64,000 bases of DNA, taken from the NCBI GenBank assembly GCA_905215695.1, contig CAJMQN010000007.1:62001-126000 (forward strand), read 5' to 3'. A program made the translations under genes and the position numbers. Within the stretch, counting starts at the first letter, position 1. The number at the start of each line of letters is the position of its first letter. The DNA is from an uncultured bacterium. GTDB lineage: Bacteria > Bacillota > Clostridia > Christensenellales > HGM11417. Below the pieces are notes generated by a model. The model was given only the letters and a program-made list of their open reading frames with translations, did not search any database and was not told the origin of the DNA. This document shows positions 49,101-55,511 of this stretch, piece after piece.

Positions 49101-49344
49101 GCGAATCTCCGACTTTGACTTCCGTCGGCAAAGTTTTGCCGTTTTCGCGGGTCAAAGAGAGAGATTCGGGCTCAATAACTTCGTTGACGGAGATATTGTT
49201 GTTGACAACGGAACCCGCGGAATTGCTCTGCGCTGCGGAAATGGACCCGGGCAGCAAAGATTCAACAACGAGAACGCCGATGCAGCCGAGGTAACAAATG
49301 AGACAAAATATTTTCCAGAATTTCCGTTTTCGCTCTGATTTCAT
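46165..49344 (-). CDS. VanZ-like membrane protein with ~10 inserted Ig-like (Big_2) repeats
   Basis: 1059 residues, ATG 49344 after AAGGAGAT. Residues about 10-45 contain a membrane helix and the VanZ-like VVESLLPGSISAAQSNSAGS (20 residues). Residues about 52-945 are ten repeats of 80-95 residues of the bacterial Ig-like group 2 type, each ending in a G-x-A/T-x-[IV]-T-[VA] strand (for example GTLTFLAKGSVTLTAVS, DGRLTAKGAGTAVITAVW, ENGVITAHKVGNAVITVSY). Residues about 950-1055 resume VanZ-like features: RIRKALGHFSAFLVLGIFSA, TEWLQYFVPNRTANFSDITL (E..Q and R...D) and DFQGFLFGAAGIF. The Ig-like array would face outside between the first and second membrane helices. No LPXTG, SLH or cell-wall anchor is present. 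Confidence 0.82.
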   Translation of the reverse strand: MKSERKRKFWKIFCLICYLGCIGVLVVESLLPGSISAAQSNSAGSVVNNNISVNEVIEPESLSLTRENGKTLPTEVKVGDSLSCFVSFLPKNTTDQTYSLSVDRPEIASLAEDGTLTFLAKGSVTLTAVSNRNKKLSASATFQVSEISLQKIELTLPDILYPGDTFTVGVTLSPQNATHPEVSYSIDDETVATVNKDGFVSALSPGTTLLTVQSEFDPDITVSAPITIQEIPAEGVRLSLQDAEGNILPGILKQDEYAYLSAQILPENVTDSSLDWTCSPENILALSGSGNSRRAEAVFPGTVTVTVTAKNGKSATLTLSVEEVPPQIALYIDGQKAENTFAFYRGESADLLINVLPALPETAQLAAEFSEPNVAEYDQNTGKLRFMGTGETLLTVGFDWKGERISASVPLQSKDWQVSSLEITDAKSSVPAGTSFQVSADLGLPSDFPATLKRELAAQIRWSCSAEAASVSGGLVSAISPGTVTISAELNEFSDFFELEITPAVSLPVPTAIKLSANGAELPADIVLATGESLPLEVIGTDESGQTLSGLKFLFSSSNTGVLTVSSSGKLTARKAGKATVTVRCENGGAPKTLAVTVSDVPPKSLTFHPGSPYAGDTGTLEWTLSPENTTDKRVSFSSSDPQVLEIDASGNYRAIKPGYATVKITSLADGSVTASGTVHVSHNLKALYATADGKSVTLLTLYVGETQKLAALFETTNGATPYSSAVGFSATGKVVSVDALGNISALAEGSATIVLSSAENELSTQVKVTVFARAAEHLTLSLSEGPADGNFRIGDNGRLKTAFLPADTTYQSVTFRSSAPEILYVTADGRLTAKGAGTAVITAVWTGSDTVSAELTFTVKHRTGIQKISYTGIEFDDNNAGTIARNGSARIRITYQSNATLRKAEFSSSDPEIVTVDENGVITAHKVGNAVITVSYGDERVTLNLEVRKQRLSDAFSNWTFRIRKALGHFSAFLVLGIFSALTHFMYAGRKWKSIPVSIGVGFAMSALTEWLQYFVPNRTANFSDITLDFQGFLFGAAGIFLILSVVSLVKYLRARKK

Positions 49345-49412
49345 ACGAAAATCTCCTTCTTGTAATAGAATAATATAAAAACGTCTCTTTGTCCATTCTT
49401 TCTTTAAAACGC

Positions 49413-49441
49413 TTGCACTTTTCTCCGGACTTTGTTAAAAT
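49413..49441 (+). promoter_or_regulatory. Promoter of tRNA-Arg(CCU)
   Basis: TTGCAC (49413-49418), 17-bp spacer, TAAAAT (49436-49441), 15 nt before the tRNA. Confidence 0.75.
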
Positions 49442-49455
49442 AAAAGTGTTTCCTT

Positions 49456-49530
49456 GCTTCCATAGTTAAATGGATATAACGGCCCCCTCCTAAGGGGCAG
49501 TTCTGGGTTCGATTCCCGGTGGGAGTACCA
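49456..49530 (+). tRNA. tRNA-Arg (anticodon CCU)
   Basis: 75 nt including CCA. Acceptor GCTTCCA/TGGGAGT, D-arm AGTT-AAATGGATA-TAAC, anticodon stem GCCCC/GGGGC with loop CTCCTAA (anticodon CCT, reads AGG), T-arm TCTGG-GTTCGATT-type loop-CCCGG. tRNA-Arg(CCU) genes are common integration sites, and AT-rich mobile-type sequence begins right after the 3' end. Confidence 0.93.
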
Positions 49531-49539
49531 TTTGATAAT

Positions 49540-49586
49540 AATCCGAACCTTGTAGTGCCGATAGGCGACGGGTTCGGATTTGTCTT
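49540..49586 (+). terminator. Terminator after tRNA-Arg(CCU)
   Basis: AATCCGAACC (49540-49549) pairs with GGTTCGGATT (49571-49580) around a 21-nt loop with an inner GCC/GGC pair; TGTCTTAT follows. A second hairpin, GAAAGGCTTG/CAAGCCTTTC (49613-49622, 49635-49644), precedes the next promoter. Confidence 0.7.
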
Positions 49587-49650
49587 ATATCTAAAATAAT
49601 AAGATTTTTAATGAAAGGCTTGTGTTTTAATGCGCAAGCCTTTCAAACTC

Positions 49651-49679
49651 TTGATTTTTATCTGAAAGTGTGATATACT
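49651..49679 (+). promoter_or_regulatory. Promoter of the structured RNA
   Basis: TTGATT (49651-49656), 17-bp spacer, TATACT (49674-49679). The predicted start at about 49686 lies at the foot of the outer stem of the RNA. Confidence 0.75.
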
Positions 49680-49685
49680 ATTATT

Positions 49686-49897
49686 ATCACACAAGTTTTA
49701 TGCCCTAAAAAGGAGTACGGGCTTTTTAATTTAATAAGAATAAGTTTATTCTTTTACTATGACATTCATATTTTGAATTTGGCAAAAACGCAAATTCCAT
49801 TTATGTGGATGTCATTAACCGTACCGCATATAAACTTGTGTAGCGACAGTCGGAGTTTGCGTTTTTCGTGCGCTTACTTCGGTTGGCGCATTTTTTT
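49686..49897 (+). ncRNA. Unrecognised structured RNA with own promoter and terminator
   Basis: About 212 nt. Outer stem: ACACAAGTTTTATG (49689-49702) with CATA-T-AAACTTGTGT (49827-49841), 14 bp with one bulge. Inside: GCCC/GGGC (49702-49722), AAGAATAA/TTATTCTT (49736-49753), and a three-part arm ATGACAT/ATGTCAT (49759-49765, 49809-49815), CATA/TATG, GAATTTG/CAAATTC (49775-49781, 49791-49797). AAAACGCAAA (49785-49794) in the arm's apical part is complementary to TTTGCGTTTT (49856-49865), allowing a pseudoknot or a competing pairing. A terminator TGCGC/GCGCA plus T7 (49869-49897) ends it. It could be a free ncRNA or a riboswitch-like leader of the lipoprotein gene at 49932. Confidence 0.65.
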
Positions 49898-49931
49898 ATT
49901 TTCGTCAAATTTAAGTTCATGGAGGTGGACT

Positions 49932-50366
49932 ATGAAAAAGAAGTTTATCGTCACTTTACTTGCGCTTATTTGCGCTCTGACTTGCGCATTTGGGCTTTCC
50001 GCTTGCGGAAAGGAACTCAATTACTTGAAAGCCGACAGCGGCGACGGGCAGTTGAAAACGGAATTCGACTTCGGAACTTTTTCCGCCGACGAACTAAATG
50101 AAGTTAAGGAAAAACTTTCTACCCTTACTTTCTATTACGAATATTATCCGGATAAGTCAACCGAAAAAGCGGATATGTCGAAGGTGGAAATAAAGTATTT
50201 TTATTCGGACGGACAGGGCGGAACTCCCGAGGGCAAGGGGTTGCCCGAAACGCTTGAAAAAGGCGTCGGCTACACGCTTTACTATTATTATGTGGGTCAC
50301 GAGCCTACGGCGGATTTTTCGGACGCGATGTGCGTTAGAATCAGTTTCTTTGTGAGCGACAATTAA
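49932..50366 (+). CDS. Small lipoprotein, unknown
   Basis: 144 residues from ATG 49932 (GGAGGTGG upstream). Lipoprotein signal MKKKFIVTLLALICALTCAF with lipobox LSAC (Cys about residue 26). The mature part is a single beta-rich domain: KTEFDFGTFSADELNEVKEK, FYYEYYPDKSTEKADMSKV, then strand VGYTLYYYYVGHEPTADFSD (20 residues) and MCVRISFFVSDN. No family recognised. Directly downstream of the structured RNA and its terminator. Confidence 0.72.
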   Translation: MKKKFIVTLLALICALTCAFGLSACGKELNYLKADSGDGQLKTEFDFGTFSADELNEVKEKLSTLTFYYEYYPDKSTEKADMSKVEIKYFYSDGQGGTPEGKGLPETLEKGVGYTLYYYYVGHEPTADFSDAMCVRISFFVSDN

Positions 50367-51149
50367 ATGTGCGGCTATGATATTTCCGTTAATACGGACT
50401 ATGAAAAATCGAGCTACGGAAAATTGCTTACAAGCGCGTGCAACGTCTGCGGCGCAAAGGCAAGCGACACGGAATAGAAGTGCCGTATCTTGACTACGAG
50501 TTGGCTAAGCCCGAAAGACCGCGCATTGCTTTTTGGGTTATCGCTGCCGTGTCCGCTGTATTGCTTATCGGCATAATTATAGGGTTGGGGTTTCTTTATA
50601 ACTATCTTATAAATACGCTTACAATATTCGGCGGCATAGGCGACGTTTTTACGGCGGTATTTAATCCCGCCGCGTTTATGCTATCGAGCGGTTTGTCGGC
50701 AATTCCCGCCATAATGGTTATCGTGGCTTATATTTTGTTGTTCTGTGCGTTTTTACTGCCGCTCGGTGCGGTTATATACCTATACCGTTTTGTGCGCGAC
50801 ACGCTTTATATGGCGAATTGCACGAAAGAAGAATTTGCAAAAGGCGGTATCGTCCGTTCGCGCATTTTCGGTCTTATCGCAGGGTTAGCCGTTGTAACCG
50901 TTGTTCTTATCGTAATATTGATGCAGACGGCGGCAAATATCGGGCTTATATTGGCGATATATCGGAATAGTCGCGGTTCTCGGCAGTTTGCTTATACCAA
51001 CGATTCTCGAAAAGATAAAGTGCAAAAAATGGTTTGAGAGTTTGGAAGAAAGCAAACGGCAAAATTATTTGGCGCAGGAATCGGCATTACAACGAGTTAA
51101 AAGCCGTTTGAAATTCGAAAAACGAATGTGGAACGATTTGGGGAAATAA
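50367..51149 (+). pseudogene. Frameshifted multi-pass membrane protein
   Basis: Three frames together read as one protein. Frame one, ATG 50367 to TAG 50475-50477, gives a start with CNVCGAK (zinc-ribbon-like). Near 50477 reading continues in another frame as VPYLDYELAKPERPRIAFW, followed by three to four membrane segments (VIAAVSAVLLIGIIIGLGFL, AIPAIMVIVAYILLFCAFLL, IFGLIAGLAVVTVVLIVILM). Near 50955 a further shift leads to YWRYIGIVAVLGSLLIPTIL and the tail WFESLEESKRQNYLAQESA ending at TAA 51147-51149. Two frame breaks in one gene suggest decay rather than sequencing error, though the latter is possible. Confidence 0.75.
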
Positions 51150-51150
51150 A

Positions 51151-51186
51151 AAAACAGCGGTTGCGTTTATACGCAACCGCTGTTTT
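51151..51186 (+). terminator. Terminator after frameshifted membrane gene
   Basis: AAAACAGCGGTTGCGT (51151-51166), loop TTAT, ACGCAACCGCTGTTTT (51171-51186): perfect 16-bp stem with A and T flanks, usable in both directions. 51187-51316 contains no intact gene; a minus-strand stretch reading TETAEVERYINERVT before a stop suggests a further broken short gene. Confidence 0.85.
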
Positions 51187-51316
51187 GCCGTTGTTTAGGT
51201 TTATGATATTCGGCGCAACCTTTCTACATTGTGTTTATGTAACTCTTTCATTTATATACCGCTCTACTTCGGCGGTTTCCGTGTTCCGTCTTTTTCAACG
51301 GCTATCCCTATACGAT

Positions 51317-51505
51317 TTAACGGGACTCTTTATTATTAAGTTTTTTATTCAGTTGTGATTGTTGCCTTTCGGCTTGCCACGCCACAAACTCTCTTTGTCC
51401 TTCTTCGGTTTCAAAGTAGGCTTGAATAGCGGGCAGTAATGCTCTTGCAAGGGAGTCGATTTCAAAGTCGGGTATCCCTGTGGTGTTCTTTTTTCGTCTT
51501 GACAT
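51317..51505 (-). CDS. Small protein next to MobV relaxase
   Basis: 62 residues: MSRRKKNTTGIPDFEIDSLA, then LLPAIQAYFETEEGQREFV and a Gln/Asn/Lys-rich tail. GAGGAAAACGCCAAC is upstream of the ATG. Its hydrophilic, basic sequence and place 40 nt after the relaxase fit an accessory mobilisation protein, but no family was recognised. Confidence 0.6.
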   Translation of the reverse strand: MSRRKKNTTGIPDFEIDSLARALLPAIQAYFETEEGQREFVAWQAERQQSQLNKKLNNKESR

Positions 51506-51545
51506 TAACTGTTGGCGTTTTCCTCCTTAAAGATTTATTCAGTTG

Positions 51546-52463
51546 TTACATATAATAGTCTTTGTTCCGTCCGCGAATACGGGCAAGATTTTGTTGCCGC
51601 TCTCTTTCGTATCGGGCGGCTTTTTCGTCTTGTACGTCCTGCAATAGCTGGGCGTACCCTTCGGGCAGTATCGCCTTTATTTCCGCAACTTCCTGTACAG
51701 TCTTTTCGTAACCGTCCGCTCGTCGCTTTTCTCTCATATACTGTTGGAATACGTCCGCGCGGTCTTTATTTCCGCGCTTGATTTCTTCTTCGAGTAGGGT
51801 ATTCTTTGCCCGTAGTGCCGTGATTTCGTCCGCTGCTTGTTTCTTCTTTCTTGGTATCGGCTTGCCCGTCGCTTGCGTTACCGCTTCAACCGTTCGGGTT
51901 AGTCCGTCAAGCTCGGCTTGCTTTTGCTCGGTCTGTCTGGCAATCTCATCGCGCTTTTGCTCTGCCGATTGCACAATGACTTTTGCCTTATGCTCGGCGG
52001 CTGTAATGTGCGTTGCCTGACTGTTTTCTTTACCGCGCTGTAAGCCGTATTTCTTGCCGACTTGTTCCCATAACTCCGTTTGTAGCTCCGCAAGTTTCTG
52101 TCTGTCGAATAGGCTTTTACTGCTTAACCGTCCGTCATTGATAGGCACAAAGTTCAAGTGCATATGCGGCGTTGTTTCGTCCACGTGGATTACCGCAGAT
52201 AACATATTTTCATAGCCGTACTTGTCCATAAAGAATCGGGCGCAATCTTCAAAAAATGCACGTTGTTCCCAAGCGCGCATACCCTTGAAAAATTCGCCGT
52301 CCGAACCGATTACAAACGAGTTCATAAGAATAGCGTCCGAGCGAATTTTGCGTTTGAGTGTGAGCGTTGCAAGCCGTTTATTTATCATTTCTATGTACTT
52401 GCCCTGTGGGTAAATAAGATGATAGTTGCCGCTTGTTCTCTCGCTGTCTATGTGTTCCCTGCG
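51546..52463 (-). pseudogene. MobV-family relaxase, 5'-truncated
   Basis: The relaxase motif HVDETTPHMHLNFVPI (HxDExTPHxH, metal-binding histidines) is intact, followed by QTELWEQVGKKYGLQRGKE and a long coiled-coil C-terminus (EQKRDEIARQTEQKQAELDG, 20 residues). Coding extends upstream of the first ATG (52388) as RREHIDSERTSGNYHLIYPQ and KYIEMINKRL, the MobV block that normally lies about 35-60 residues from the N-terminus; then homology stops at about 52463 and the real start is missing. It therefore probably cannot nick its origin of transfer. A shorter protein from ATG 52388 could still be made. Confidence 0.85.
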
Positions 52464-53390
52464 GGCGGCGCTTGGGTGGGCAACAATTACTCCAACACGC
52501 CGGACGCGGAATTTGTCGTGTGTCCGGCAGGCTCCAACGTTCCCGTTGTCAACGGCGTCCCGGCTGAAGGCGCCACCCGTCCGAATACGGTGATCAATCA
52601 GACCCTAAAATACGAAGAAGGAAATTGGGTTGGTTCGACGACGACGCTCGGTGAGGGCGGCTGGACTTGGCCGCGCCCCATCGACTTCAAAGCGGTATAT
52701 CATGCGGACGGTTCGATTTTCTATCATATCCGCCAAAACGGGGATACGGATTGGGCGACCCTTTGCTATGTAAAAGCGGGAATTCCCGTCAAAGAAGCCG
52801 GCGATTTGGACACGATTATTACGGACGGGACGGAGGCGGACTATACGACCACAGCGTTCCCCGATCTGGTTGGCAAGGAGGCGTACCCTGCGATTGCTGT
52901 CACCAATGCGGCGGGCGCAGCGGAGTACTCCAATATCAGCGACATTTCGGTTTCCAAAATAAGCGCGGCGGGGACGCCGACGCTGATCAGTGAAAATTAT
53001 GGGGAATGGGCTCCCTACACAAACACGGCAAATCCAAACGCGTCCGAGTTCAGCTTTGTGCAGTCGGCTATGATTGTGGAAAATGCGGCAAACGATGACT
53101 ATGTTTAAAAAAACAGCGCTCAGCGCCCCGAAGAATGAGCTGAATCCGTATCTGTATGACATTGAGTTGGATATTTTGGCAGACAATCTGACCGCCGACG
53201 GCGAGGGGATTATTTATATTGGTGCAACAGACACAAATCTGACGGGAGCGGCGGAAATCTATTTCCGGCGTGACGGAACGACAGGAAAAACGATGATGGG
53301 CGTCCGAAACGGCGAAGAAGAAATTCCGGAGGTGGAATGCGCGTTTAACACGGTAATTTCCGATATTGAAAAATTTTTAAAAAACCTATT
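52464..53390 (+). pseudogene. Broken secreted/surface protein gene
   Basis: From the junction at about 52464 an open frame runs to TAA at 53106-53108 without start or signal peptide (WVGNNYSNTPDAEFVVCPAG, 20 residues; EEGNWVGSTTTLGEGGWTWP, 20 residues; DDYV). Immediately at the A7 run (53108-53114) the next frame continues the protein (FKKTALSAPKNELNPYLYD, DILADNLTADGEGIIYIGA) to about 53390, where the lacI promoter starts. The aromatic and strand-rich sequence resembles extracellular glycan-binding proteins, like the product at 59111. It was truncated by the mobile segment on its left and is frameshifted. Confidence 0.7.
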
Positions 53391-53417
53391 GACAACGTTC
53401 CTTCGGTGTGTTACAAT
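53389..53417 (+). promoter_or_regulatory. Promoter of the lacI-family gene
   Basis: Consensus TTGACA (53389-53394), 17-bp spacer, TACAAT (53412-53417); the 24-bp operator begins 11 bp downstream of the -10. Confidence 0.85.
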
Positions 53418-53427
53418 ATGGTTGCAA

Positions 53428-53451
53428 TAACGGTAACACGTATTACTGTTA
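53428..53451 (+). promoter_or_regulatory. LacI-type operator, copy 1
   Basis: The 24-bp quasi-palindrome TAACGGTAACACGTATTACTGTTA is identical to its reverse complement at 20 of 24 positions, centred on ACGT. It covers the region just after the predicted transcription start of the regulator, implying autorepression. A second copy lies at 54502. Confidence 0.85.
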
Positions 53452-53471
53452 AGTGTTGGGGACAGAGAAGT

Positions 53472-54470
53472 ATGAAGGTTTCAAGAGCTACGATTGCGAA
53501 AAAAGCGGGGGTCACACCGACAACGGTGACCTGCGTTTTGAACGGCACCCGTCCGGTCTCGGAAAAGGTTCGGGCACGGGTCATGGCGGCGATTGAAGAC
53601 CTAAACTATGTGCCCGACATCGCCGCGCGCGCCATGCAGGGAAAGGGGAGCAAACAGATTGCAATCGTCGTCGATAATCTCAAAAATCCTTTTTTTGCGG
53701 AATTGGTGGACGCGATTGAGGCGGCGGGAATTGAAAAGGGTTTCTTTTTTAGCATCTGCGGAAGAGTGGATATGCGCAAATATACCGCTCATATTATCGC
53801 CAGAAAAATAGACGCCGTCTATTTCTGTTCCGAAATCAAGGAGAGCGAAGCGGATTACGTGCGTCAACTCCTCGACAACAATATCAAAGTCTTGACGAGT
53901 CCCCGTTTCCCATACTTTCAGGAGGAAATTTCTCGTATCGATATGGCGACGGGACAGGCGATTGCGGAAGCCGTTGATTACCTGTACGGGCGCGGACACC
54001 GGGACATCGCGTTTTTAACTTCTTTTCCGCGGGAGAGCAATCAGGACGACCGTCTCCGCTGTTTTGAAAAGAGGATGCTGGAAAGGGGGCTTTCGCCCCG
54101 ATCCGTCTGCCCGGAGGAAGTACTTGTTTCCACAGTCGATTGCGGCAAATTGCTCTTTGACCGTCTTCTTGCTTCGGGGGAGCCGCCCACCGCAGTGGTG
54201 GGTATCAATGACCTTGTGACCATCGGCGCCATGCGCAGAGCGCAGGAGCGCGGCATGTCTGTGCCCGAGCAAATCTCCTTTGTGGGAATTGACGGCATTG
54301 AACTGGATACGCTCGTCACGCCAACCTTGACGACCTTCCGCTCCAACGCCGCAGACCTCGGCAGAAAGGCTTTCCGAATGCTTCTTGACCTCATCGAGAC
54401 CGGGCAAACCGGTACTTATAACCATAAACTGACTTTGCAGGAAGGGCAATCCGTCCGCACAATCGAATAG
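53472..54470 (+). CDS. LacI-family transcriptional regulator
   Basis: 332 residues from ATG 53472 (GACAGAGAAG upstream); longer frames overlap the operator. HTH and hinge: VSRATIAKKAGVTPTTVTC, VLNGTRPVSEKVRARVMAAI (20 residues), NYVPDIAARAM. The ligand domain is a periplasmic-binding fold with IAIVVDNLKNPFFAELVDAI (20 residues) and FVGIDGIELDTLVTPTLTTF (20 residues). It very likely controls the downstream transport and surface genes through the two operators. The inducer is unknown. Confidence 0.95.
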   Translation: MKVSRATIAKKAGVTPTTVTCVLNGTRPVSEKVRARVMAAIEDLNYVPDIAARAMQGKGSKQIAIVVDNLKNPFFAELVDAIEAAGIEKGFFFSICGRVDMRKYTAHIIARKIDAVYFCSEIKESEADYVRQLLDNNIKVLTSPRFPYFQEEISRIDMATGQAIAEAVDYLYGRGHRDIAFLTSFPRESNQDDRLRCFEKRMLERGLSPRSVCPEEVLVSTVDCGKLLFDRLLASGEPPTAVVGINDLVTIGAMRRAQERGMSVPEQISFVGIDGIELDTLVTPTLTTFRSNAADLGRKAFRMLLDLIETGQTGTYNHKLTLQEGQSVRTIE

Positions 54471-54501
54471 AAAAAGAGAGAGCTTTCACTTTTTTTGGGG
54501 C

Positions 54502-54525
54502 TAACGGTAACACGTATTACTGTTG
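54502..54525 (+). promoter_or_regulatory. LacI-type operator, copy 2
   Basis: TAACGGTAACACGTATTACTGTTG, differing from copy 1 only in the last base, lies between the regulator and the first permease gene. No strong separate promoter is seen; a weak TTTTTG-17-TATTAC could overlap the operator. Confidence 0.85.
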
Positions 54526-54584
54526 ACTCCGCAACATTGCGTTTCAAATGCACAAGCTACCCAAAAGCCGGAGAGGTGGAGAGA

Positions 54585-55511
54585 ATGATGACAAAAAAGA
54601 GAATCAAATGGGGGGTCAACCGCAGACAGCTATTTTTCATGGCGTCGCTGGGATTCCTGTTTCTGCTTGCGTTTGCGTATGCGCCCATGTTTGGTATCGT
54701 GCTGGCATTTACAAAGGGTGACTATGTCATGGATATCATGAAGGCGATGTTCGGCAGTGAATTCGTGGGATTTGCCAACTTTGAAAAATTTCTGACCGAC
54801 CCAGATTTTCTCAACGTGGTCTGGAACACCATTGGGCTGAATCTGCTCTCGTTGGCGCTGACCTTTCCCGCGCCCATTGTCTTTGCGCTTCTCATCAACG
54901 AGTTCAAACATAAGGGCTACAAAAAAGCGGTACAGACGATCTCTTACTTTCCCTATTTTATCTCCTGGATCGTCTTTGGCGGAATCATTCTCGCGCTTCT
55001 CGACCCGCAGACCGGCGTCGTCAACGGGCTTTTGGTGCGGTTTGGAATTGTGGAAGAACCCATCAACTTCGGCGTCGCGAAGTATTTTTGGGGACTCATG
55101 ATTGTGACCGCGCTCATAAAAGGCGTCGGGTGGGGGTCGATTATCTATCTCGCGGCGATTGCAGGAATCGACACCGCCATGTATGAGGCGGCGGAAATCG
55201 ACGGGGCGAACCGCTTTGACAAAATGATTCGAATCACCTTGCCCTCCATTGCGCCCACGATTACGGTCTTTCTGATTCTTGCCGTCAGCGGAATTTTAAA
55301 CAGCGGATTCGATCAGATTTGGATTTTTCAAAACCAAATGAACCTTGACCGAAGTGAAGTGATTGACACTTACGTCTATAAGTACGGCGTTTTGAATATG
55401 CGCTATTCCTACGCGACAGCAATCGGGCTACTGAAATCCGTGCTCGCGCTCATACTGCTCTCGGGGTCCAACCTCTTGAGCAAAAAATTGACGGGGAGGG
55501 GGATTTTCTGA
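54585..55511 (+). CDS. Sugar ABC transporter permease, LplB type
   Basis: 308 residues from ATG 54585 (GGAGAGG upstream). Six membrane segments; the first is preceded by a basic N-terminus and QLFFMASLGFLFLLAFAYAP (20 residues). The EAA loop that contacts the ATPase reads YEAAEIDGANRFDKMIRIT, and PSIAPTITVFLILAVSGIL follows. LplB/YtcQ-type permeases import oligosaccharides or glycosides released from polymers. No ATPase gene is in the locus; such transporters usually share MsmX. Confidence 0.93.
   Translation: MMTKKRIKWGVNRRQLFFMASLGFLFLLAFAYAPMFGIVLAFTKGDYVMDIMKAMFGSEFVGFANFEKFLTDPDFLNVVWNTIGLNLLSLALTFPAPIVFALLINEFKHKGYKKAVQTISYFPYFISWIVFGGIILALLDPQTGVVNGLLVRFGIVEEPINFGVAKYFWGLMIVTALIKGVGWGSIIYLAAIAGIDTAMYEAAEIDGANRFDKMIRITLPSIAPTITVFLILAVSGILNSGFDQIWIFQNQMNLDRSEVIDTYVYKYGVLNMRYSYATAIGLLKSVLALILLSGSNLLSKKLTGRGIF

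Larger units (their letters stand above)
49531..52463. mobile_element. Decayed mobilisable element between tRNA-Arg and a broken gene
   Basis: The segment starts at a tRNA 3' end, is visibly more AT-rich than its flanks, and carries a 5'-truncated MobV relaxase, a small gene next to it, a frameshifted membrane gene, a lipoprotein and an orphan structured RNA. The right limit is the point (about 52463) at which relaxase coding gives way on the opposite strand to a truncated surface-protein gene. No integrase and no duplicated tRNA end was found, so the mode of insertion is open. Confidence 0.6.

Noticed and set aside
46165..49344. Ig-like protein as a sortase-anchored adhesin
   Set aside because: There is no LPXTG motif; the C-terminus is a multi-pass membrane region with VanZ-like residues.
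49530..52463. Direct repeat of the tRNA-Arg 3' end as attachment sites
   Set aside because: No copy of the terminal T-arm/acceptor sequence was found near the right limit of the mobile segment.
53100..53116. A7 run as a programmed frameshift site
   Set aside because: The gene has no start and is cut at both ends, so loss of frame by decay is simpler; no phase-matched heptamer precedes the stop.
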